A DNA stretch of 64,000 bases from Photorhabdus caribbeanensis (GTDB lineage Bacteria; Pseudomonadota; Gammaproteobacteria; Enterobacterales; Enterobacteriaceae), in NCBI RefSeq assembly GCF_018448885.1, contig NZ_RCWB01000015.1, positions 43,370 through 107,369 of the forward strand, given 5' to 3'. Positions 58,580 to 64,000 of this stretch are shown piece by piece. A model generated the notes under the pieces. The model searched no databases and was not told the DNA's origin. It saw only the letters and a program-made list of their open reading frames with translations. The first letter of the stretch is position 1, and each line of letters starts with the position of its first letter. The position numbers and the translations under genes were made by a program.

Positions 58580-58597
58580 AAGTCGTTTTATTCATGT

Positions 58598-58635
58598 CTG
58601 CTGGTTATTATGCAATAACAGTTGCATGCCAGCAG
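58598..58635 (+). terminator. terminator of the Cys-rich gene
   Basis: CTGCTGG (58598-58604) and CCAGCAG (58629-58635) close an inner stem TGCAA/TTGCA. It lies 19 bases past the stop. Confidence 0.6.
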
Positions 58636-58853
58636 ATAATATAAGAAATAAACAATAAAATTCGTTACTTAAAAACCTGAACGCTAATAATGTCTTTTTA
58701 TCCTGATCTTAAGCATTAAAGCGGGAGGAGTTATACAGTATTTAATCAAAATACCTGAGCAGAGAAAAAAATAGTTATAAACTGCATCAAGGACAATAAA
58801 ATTAAAACAATCTCTATGAATCATACTCCCCCCAGATTGGGTTATTCCACAGC

Positions 58854-59186
58854 TTAAGCCATCTTGATCATCACCACGCCCAACAGCAACAAGGCAATAC
58901 CACCCCAACCTTTACAATTCAAACGCTGATTAAACATAATCCAGCCAGCAGCAACCGTCGCGATAATACCGAAAGCGCCCCATAAGGCATAGGCAATGGA
59001 CAGCTCAATTCCCTTCACTGCCTGAGCAAGCGCACTGAATGCCCCAAGGACGGCAATAAGCGAGAGAATCCCCATCCAAGGACGCCTAAAACCATTAGAA
59101 AGTTTCAGTAAAATATTCGCTAAAATATCCAACGCGACAGCAAGGAATAAGAACGCCGCATGCCACCATTCAAATTGTTGCAACAT
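58854..59186 (-). CDS. mdtI: spermidine export protein MdtI
   Basis: The 110-residue SMR-family subunit has four membrane helices, with Glu in [20 protein letters not shown] (in part). It forms a heterodimer with MdtJ that exports spermidine in E. coli. It is adjacent to mdtJ with one base between. In E. coli mdtJI sits near pntAB; here it is between yoaB and zwf. Confidence 0.93.
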   Translation of the reverse strand: MLQQFEWWHAAFLFLAVALDILANILLKLSNGFRRPWMGILSLIAVLGAFSALAQAVKGIELSIAYALWGAFGIIATVAAGWIMFNQRLNCKGWGGIALLLLGVVMIKMA

Positions 59187-59187
59187 G

Positions 59188-59604
59188 TTACGCCTCCTTT
59201 ATTTTACTGTTTTTAGTTGTTGCGACACTGACAGCCTTATTTGCCATCTGTTTCACTACCTCTGCCGATTTTTTAACTGCCGCTTTTCTAGTACCGGATT
59301 TAATCAACATAATTCCTGTTATCAGCAGAGCCAAACCACCTACTTTCATCAATGACAGTGATTCATCAAACCACATGACACTAAAAACAGTAATAAATAG
59401 GATGCCAACCCCTTCCCACAAAGCGTACGCAACGCCCAATGCAACTTTTTTCACCGCCATTGCCAGCAAAATATAGGATGTGGCGATCATAATGTACATA
59501 ACGGCGATGCCAACTACACCACCGGAAACGCTGGCATGTTTCATCGATAAGGTACCGATAACTTCGGTGACAATTGCCATTGCAAGGAATAACCAATAAA
59601 TCAT
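59188..59604 (-). CDS. mdtJ: spermidine export protein MdtJ
   Basis: The 138-residue SMR protein has four membrane helices with the key Glu in [15 protein letters not shown] and [17 protein letters not shown] Lys/Ala-rich C-terminal tail of about 30 residues ([16 protein letters not shown]) follows. I chose the ATG at 59604 (AGGAG seven bases ahead), not the ATG at 59646. MdtJ pairs with MdtI. Confidence 0.92.
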   Translation of the reverse strand: MIYWLFLAMAIVTEVIGTLSMKHASVSGGVVGIAVMYIMIATSYILLAMAVKKVALGVAYALWEGVGILFITVFSVMWFDESLSLMKVGGLALLITGIMLIKSGTRKAAVKKSAEVVKQMANKAVSVATTKNSKIKEA

Positions 59605-60053
59605 TTTCTTTCTCCTGACCACGTAAATACGCACATCAAGACGCAAGCTAATAATCGATCTAACCCACCTATATATGAGATGAGAAATAATAACCTGACG
59701 TTTTGACGAAATAGAAACACCGGTTGAGAACCGGTTAACAGGAGTCAGACGCTATAATGCGCCACACCAGTAATGCTCACTGGATAAAATGGCAGAAAGG
59801 AAAAGCACGTGGGTGGAACTTTGAAACTTGACGCTTTTGGCGCTGTTCATGATATCTCATTCCTTCATCGCACTGATATTCCGCGCGATATACTAAGAAT
59901 CCTCATAAATAGTGTTAATGTTCCTATTACTTCTACCATACGAAATAATAGAAAGCAACCATTCAATTTTGCTTATTTTTCATCTGATAAACAGAGTTGA
60001 ATCAAAAAACAGAATTGATATCAATATAAGCTAATACCTTGTTGGTAACAACC
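59605..60053. promoter_or_regulatory. gap between mdtJ and zwf
   Basis: An inverted repeat ACCGGTT-GAG-AACCGGT (59719-59735) and a plus-strand TATAAT (59753-59758) are present, yet no gene that I trust follows on that strand. A 63-codon frame starting GTG at 59809 lacks similarity. The mdtJ promoter must lie on the other strand here. Confidence 0.35.
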
Positions 60054-60076
60054 CAAGCCGCTTACAGAGCGGCTTG
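60054..60076 (-). terminator. terminator of zwf
   Basis: CAAGCCGC and GCGGCTTG form a perfect eight-base-pair stem with a seven-base loop, 25 bases after the zwf stop. Confidence 0.7.
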
Positions 60077-60100
60077 AGCCTCAACAGAAAGGTTTGTCAA

Positions 60101-61576
60101 TTACTCAAATTCATTCCATGAACGGCCATCTCGGGTGATCATCGCAACAGAAGCGACCGGCCCCCACGTCCCCGCCTGATAAGGCTTAGGCGCATCATTA
60201 TCCGCTGCCCATGCATTCATAATAGAATCAACCCATTTCCAAGCCTCTTCCACCTCATCACGACGCACGAATAGCGCCTGAATACCTCGCATAGCTTCCA
60301 GCAGTAATCTCTCATAAGCATCTGCTAATGGAATATGGTTAAACGTTTCAGAGAAACTCAGATCCAACTTAGTCGTTTGCAGACGATGCTTGTGTTCCAG
60401 CCCCGGGGCTTTATTCAAAACTTCAATATCAATACCTTCATCCGGTTGCAGACGAATCGTCAGTTTATTCTGCGGTAGTTGTTGATAAGATTCAGAGAAC
60501 AAATTCAGCGCCGGTTTTTTGAAATAAACCACCACCTCGGAACATTTCGTTGGCAGGCGTTTACCCGTTCTCAGATAGAAAGGCACCCCGGCCCAACGCC
60601 AATCATCAATATCGACACGGATAGAGACAAAAGTTTCCGTCCGGCTGGATTGGTTCGCCCCTTCTTCTTCCAGATACCCCGGTACTTTATGTCCCTGAAC
60701 AAAACCGGCAGTGTATTGACCACGTACTGTTTTCTCCCGCACATTCGTGTGATCAATACGGCGCAGAGAACGCAATACTTTTACTTTTTCATCACGGATA
60801 CGGTCGGTCGTCAGATCTGCCGGAGGAGACATGGCAATCATGGTCAGTATTTGCAACAGGTGATTCTGAATCATATCGCGCATTTGCCCGGCTTGGTCAA
60901 AATAACCCCAACGACCTTCAATACCGACCTCTTCAGCTACCGTAATTTGTACATGATCAATTGTCCGGTGATCCCAGTTATTCACAAACAGAGAATTAGC
61001 AAACCGCAGTGCTAATAGATTCAATACGGTCTCTTTACCCAGATAATGATCGATACGATAAACCTGACGCTCATTGAAATATTTTGCCACTTCATCATTA
61101 ATAGTTCTGGATGATTCAAGATCGGTGCCTAAAGGTTTTTCCATCACAACCCGGTTTGGCTCCTTATTTAACCCGGCAAGGCCCAACCCATGACAAACCG
61201 AACCAAAAGTGCTTGGCGGCATCGCAAAATAGTGGATTGCAGGCTGATGTTCCTGCTTAAGAATTGCCTTCAATTTGGCAAAATCTTCCTTTTGATTAAC
61301 ATCCAGATTGCAAAACGCCAAACGCTCACTCAATGTCTTCCATAGCTTTGGATCTAATTTTTCCGGCAAGAACGTATTTAAAGCTTCTTCAACAACCTTG
61401 GTATAAGCTTTTTTATCCCAATCAGCCCGGCCAACACCGATAATCCGGGTTTCTGGGTGGATATAACCCGCTTTCTCAAGCTGATAAAGGGAAGGCAACA
61501 ATTTCCGGCGTGCCAAATCCCCTTTAGCGCCAAAAATGACTAAATCACAAGCCTGAGCTGTAGAAGCAACCGCCAT
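60101..61576 (-). CDS. zwf: glucose-6-phosphate dehydrogenase
   Basis: The 491-residue enzyme has the dinucleotide motif FGAKGDLARRKL, the substrate/catalytic segment RIDHYLGKE and the later EKPLGTDLES. It oxidises glucose 6-phosphate to phosphogluconolactone with NADP+, opening the pentose phosphate and Entner-Doudoroff routes. hexR is divergent upstream and a HexR-type box precedes the ATG by about 30 bases. Confidence 0.97.
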   Translation of the reverse strand: MAVASTAQACDLVIFGAKGDLARRKLLPSLYQLEKAGYIHPETRIIGVGRADWDKKAYTKVVEEALNTFLPEKLDPKLWKTLSERLAFCNLDVNQKEDFAKLKAILKQEHQPAIHYFAMPPSTFGSVCHGLGLAGLNKEPNRVVMEKPLGTDLESSRTINDEVAKYFNERQVYRIDHYLGKETVLNLLALRFANSLFVNNWDHRTIDHVQITVAEEVGIEGRWGYFDQAGQMRDMIQNHLLQILTMIAMSPPADLTTDRIRDEKVKVLRSLRRIDHTNVREKTVRGQYTAGFVQGHKVPGYLEEEGANQSSRTETFVSIRVDIDDWRWAGVPFYLRTGKRLPTKCSEVVVYFKKPALNLFSESYQQLPQNKLTIRLQPDEGIDIEVLNKAPGLEHKHRLQTTKLDLSFSETFNHIPLADAYERLLLEAMRGIQALFVRRDEVEEAWKWVDSIMNAWAADNDAPKPYQAGTWGPVASVAMITRDGRSWNEFE

Positions 61577-61919
61577 ATGTCTCTCCTCGTTGCGGGATAT
61601 TGTAATTTTGTTACAGCATTAACCGATAATGTACTCTTTTGGCTATGGCGCGTAAACAGTGATAACGAATAACCATGACCTTTTGTTGGCAATATGTTTT
61701 ATTACTGATAAGGATGTGATAAATTTATGTAAATTTACAACGTTTATGAAAGATAATTACCAATATGAAAGTTAGACACTTGTCATACTTTTATGAAAAA
61801 CATTAAATTATTGTGACTTCCTACTGCCAGCTTCAATTTGCTAATAGTATATTTTCATGAAAATTTATATAGATTTCTTCTCTGAATGAAATCGTCAAAA
61901 CCACAGGTAACTGCGTTTT
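61577..61919. promoter_or_regulatory. zwf-hexR divergent promoter region
   Basis: Holds the HexR box at 61601-61615 and a smaller palindrome TGTAAATTTACA at 61728-61739. Both half sites of the latter match TGTAA/TTACA but the spacing is three bases shorter. Confidence 0.5.
61601..61615. promoter_or_regulatory. HexR operator
   Basis: TGTAATTTTGTTACA is a pseudo-palindrome (TGTAA-N5-TTACA) that fits the 15-base HexR consensus of gamma-proteobacteria. Its position before zwf and next to hexR is the expected one. Confidence 0.75.
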
Positions 61920-62780
61920 ATGAATACACTGGAACGGGTACAAAACAGTATCGAATTTTTGAGTAAGTCAGAAAAAAAAGTGGCGCAGACAATCCTGGCT
62001 TCACCGCAAACTGCGATTCATGCCAGTATCGCAACGCTGGCAAAAATGGCGGAAGTTAGTGAACCTACGGTTAACCGTTTTTGCCGCCGCCTGGATACTA
62101 AAGGTTTTCCCGATTTCAAACTCCATCTAGCCCAAAGTCTTGCCAATGGTACGCCTTATGTAAATCGCAACGTTGAAGAGAGCGATACAGTTAGTGCCTA
62201 CACCAATAAGATATTTGAATCGGTAATGGCGACTCTGGATACCGTCAAAAACAATTTGGATATCACAGCCATTAACCGAGCTGTTGATTTACTGACTCAA
62301 GCCCGGAAAATCTCATTTTTTGGCTTAGGGGCTTCTGCTGCCGTCGCCCATGACGCAATGAATAAATTTTTCCGGTTCAACATCCCCGTTATCTATTTTG
62401 ATGACATTGTGATGCAACGGATGAGCTGTATTAACAGTGCCGAAGGTGATGTCGTCGTACTCATTTCCCATACCGGCAGGACTAAAAGTTTGGTTGAAGC
62501 AGCACAACTTGCGCGAGAAAATGATGCGACAGTTATCGCAATTACCTCCCAAGATTCTCCCCTCGCCCACGAAGCAACACTCGCTATTCTTCTGGACGTC
62601 CCGGAAGATACAGATATTTATATGCCAATGGTCTCAAGAATCGCTCAATTAACTGTTATTGATGTTTTAGCTACGGGTTTTACCCTGCGCCGTGGTTCAA
62701 AATTCAGAGATAACCTGAAAAGAGTCAAAGAAGCGCTACGAAATTCACGCTTTGATAAAATTGACTTTCCCTCAACCTGA
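61920..62780 (+). CDS. hexR: HexR, RpiR-family regulator of sugar catabolism
   Basis: The 286-residue protein has an N-terminal RpiR helix-turn-helix (about 1-77, SEPTVNRFCRRLDTKGF) and a C-terminal SIS sugar-phosphate domain (about 125-255, FFGLGASAAVAHDAMNKFFR in part). HexR represses zwf and related genes and is released by 2-keto-3-deoxy-6-phosphogluconate. It is divergent from zwf. The ATG has no strong ribosome site (CAGGTAACTGCGTTTT). Confidence 0.95.
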   Translation: MNTLERVQNSIEFLSKSEKKVAQTILASPQTAIHASIATLAKMAEVSEPTVNRFCRRLDTKGFPDFKLHLAQSLANGTPYVNRNVEESDTVSAYTNKIFESVMATLDTVKNNLDITAINRAVDLLTQARKISFFGLGASAAVAHDAMNKFFRFNIPVIYFDDIVMQRMSCINSAEGDVVVLISHTGRTKSLVEAAQLARENDATVIAITSQDSPLAHEATLAILLDVPEDTDIYMPMVSRIAQLTVIDVLATGFTLRRGSKFRDNLKRVKEALRNSRFDKIDFPST

Positions 62781-63264
62781 AAATAGTCCTCTCACTATTA
62801 GGCTGACTCGCAACTATTGCGTAGTCAGCGATCGTTTATGACCCATTGAGCACCAGTAAATAATTTGCACTAGCCGAGATAAACAAGAAACTACAGAATT
62901 ATGGCGAGAAAATCCTATATTATTTAGTTAATTCAATAAAATAATGACAATTTAAAGTGTAAAAATTAAATCAGAAAGTATTATTATAAAAAAATCACCG
63001 AAATAAATAGAGAAATAGAAATCAGAAATAAAAAATAGCTTTCAAGTATTGAATATAAATTATTTAGATATTTACCTGCTCAACCGTTTCGTATTTTTTA
63101 TTTCCACCCATTATACAAAAACTATTATACCTCTAAGTTATAAGAATGCTTCATTATGTTTTTTCCGAGCTAAAATATTATTGACATATATTGCTTAAAA
63201 TTAATTTTTTAATAATTCAATATGTTGTTTATAAAAGCATATTATTTATATCTGAGGAAAATAT
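62781..63264. other. gap after hexR, AT-rich
   Basis: A terminator stem lies at 62802-62829. The next 430 bases are very AT-rich, with no ORF. pykA, the usual next gene in E. coli, is not here. Confidence 0.45.
62802..62829 (+). terminator. stem-loop after hexR
   Basis: GCTGACT (62802-62808) and AGTCAGC (62823-62829) pair, with inner GCA/TGC, followed by GATCGTTT. Confidence 0.55.
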
Positions 63265-63900
63265 ATGAATCTCAAGAATGATTTTAAAGCTTTTTCTATT
63301 GGTAATAATGCTAATATAGTCAGTCAAGAAGCCTATGAAGAAAGCCGAAGTTTGAAAACTGGGTTCCCCCCAAGTGAGATTACTATTCATTTGCTAAACA
63401 AAGTATTACGTCAATCATCAACCATATCCTCTGTCGTCGCTAATTTTATCGCGACCCAATCTGGCAATGATATTCTGGATGATGGTGATATAGCTAAACT
63501 CATTACTCAATTAAATAGAGCGTTAGAACAAAAAATTACAACAACAGTGCCAAGTGCCTCATTAACACAACAAGGCGTTATTCAACTCACAGACAATACA
63601 GGCAACAGTAATACCCTTGCTGCAACGCAGAAACTTGTTTCCGATGTCAATCACAATGCGAATAACCGGCTGGCAAAAGACCAAAACGGCGCAGACATTC
63701 CTGATAAGGATGCTTTTGTGAGAAACCTCAGTTTGTTTGAAAAATTGATCCCGGTAGGGGTGCCACTCCCCTGGCCGACGACCACCCCACCAGAAGGATG
63801 GACGCAATGTAACGGCGCTTCCTTTGATAAAACAAAATATCCGAAATTAGCGCAAGCCTACCCTAATGGAGTACAGGGCGGGATTCCACTTTGTATTTAA
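63265..63900 (+). CDS. phage tail-fibre protein, truncated at the collar domain
   Basis: The 211-residue protein has an N-terminal alpha-helical segment, a linker with the tail-fibre repeat-like LTQQGVIQLTDNTGNSNTLA (in part; tail-fibre family), and the start of a phage tail-collar domain (VGVPLPWPTTTPPEGWTQCNGASFD). The collar domain normally continues after YP-x(n)-PDLRGEFIRGW; here it ends VQGGIPLCI and stops, so the C-terminal receptor domain is lost. GAGGAAA precedes the ATG. No other phage gene is in view. Confidence 0.82.
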   Translation: MNLKNDFKAFSIGNNANIVSQEAYEESRSLKTGFPPSEITIHLLNKVLRQSSTISSVVANFIATQSGNDILDDGDIAKLITQLNRALEQKITTTVPSASLTQQGVIQLTDNTGNSNTLAATQKLVSDVNHNANNRLAKDQNGADIPDKDAFVRNLSLFEKLIPVGVPLPWPTTTPPEGWTQCNGASFDKTKYPKLAQAYPNGVQGGIPLCI

Positions 63901-63901
63901 T

Positions 63902-64000
63902 TTAATCAAAGATAAGTTGACTACGGAATTCCCCTGACCAAATGGCTCTTCGACGTTTAGCCGCCTGACTGTCTTTTATACTGGTATTCTGTTTAATCAC
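63902..64000 (-). CDS. partial unidentified ORF at the window edge
   Basis: A minus-strand frame stays open from the window end to a TAA at 63902 and reads IKDSQAAKRRRAIWSGEFRS and then QLIFD. The basic, helical sequence might be the end of a mobile-element protein. It begins just after the tail-fibre gene is cut, so it may belong to what truncated that gene. Too short to identify. Confidence 0.3.
   Translation of the reverse strand: MIKQNTSIKDSQAAKRRRAIWSGEFRSQLIFD

Noticed and set aside
59809..60000. 63-codon GTG-start ORF between mdtJ and zwf
   Set aside because: No similarity or codon signal is seen; only an AAAGGA precedes it, so support is insufficient.

Overview
The window looks like a chromosomal segment of a Photorhabdus-type enterobacterium (Morganellaceae; close to P. 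luminescens/laumondii). This is inferred from enterobacterial orthologues (fnr, uspE, pntAB, hrpA, minCDE, rnd, fadD, tsaB, zwf, hexR) of low-to-moderate GC, separated by very AT-rich gaps. A ureABCEFGD cluster and a three-gene dialkylresorcinol/stilbene operon (darABC, also called stlCDE) lie close together, as I recall for Photorhabdus. No rRNA, tRNA, CRISPR array or complete insertion sequence was found.

Layout. 1-3.7 kb: 5' part of hcaE (cinnamate/phenylpropionate dioxygenase) divergent from hcaR, followed by a C-C bond hydrolase and an MhpD-like hydratase. 4.6-6.4 kb: fnr and uspE. 6.5-13.5 kb: the urease operon on the minus strand, divergent from a NiCoT nickel transporter. 13.6-14.2 kb: a ribbon-helix-helix/ParE toxin-antitoxin pair. 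14.3-23.4 kb: pntB-pntA, ydgH and ydgI, an ancestral neighbourhood interrupted between ydgH and ydgI by darC-darB-darA. 23.8-33.4 kb: an accessory stretch with a GC-rich secreted alpha/beta-hydrolase-like gene, a four-gene chaperone-usher fimbrial operon, a Tlde1-type peptidoglycan effector with its probable immunity protein, and an unknown two-gene cassette whose second product is a hendecad-repeat coiled coil with a C-terminal membrane anchor.

33.6-43.2 kb: hrpA, azoR, ydbL-ynbE-ydbH, ldhA and hslJ in the enterobacterial order. 43.5-44.8 kb: two convergent genes of unknown function. 45-52 kb: ycgN-ycgM-ycgL, minCDE, an intergenic palindromic repeat, rnd and fadD. 52-57.6 kb: a GNAT acetyltransferase, yeaY, tsaB, a HigBA-type module with a frameshifted toxin, yoaA and yoaB. 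57.7-58.6 kb: a HipA C-terminal remnant and a small Cys-rich protein. 58.9-62.8 kb: mdtJI, zwf with a HexR-type box, and hexR. The window ends in a truncated phage tail-fibre gene.

How the parts work together. Urease genes and the nickel transporter form a nickel-enzyme unit. HcaE/HcaR and the two ring-cleavage-pathway enzymes suggest aromatic-acid catabolism, and DarABC makes resorcinol or stilbene products. In Photorhabdus the stilbene starter is cinnamate, so the window may hold competing uses of the same metabolite. HexR likely controls zwf. The toxin-antitoxin, fimbrial, effector and phage pieces are the variable layer between conserved housekeeping blocks.
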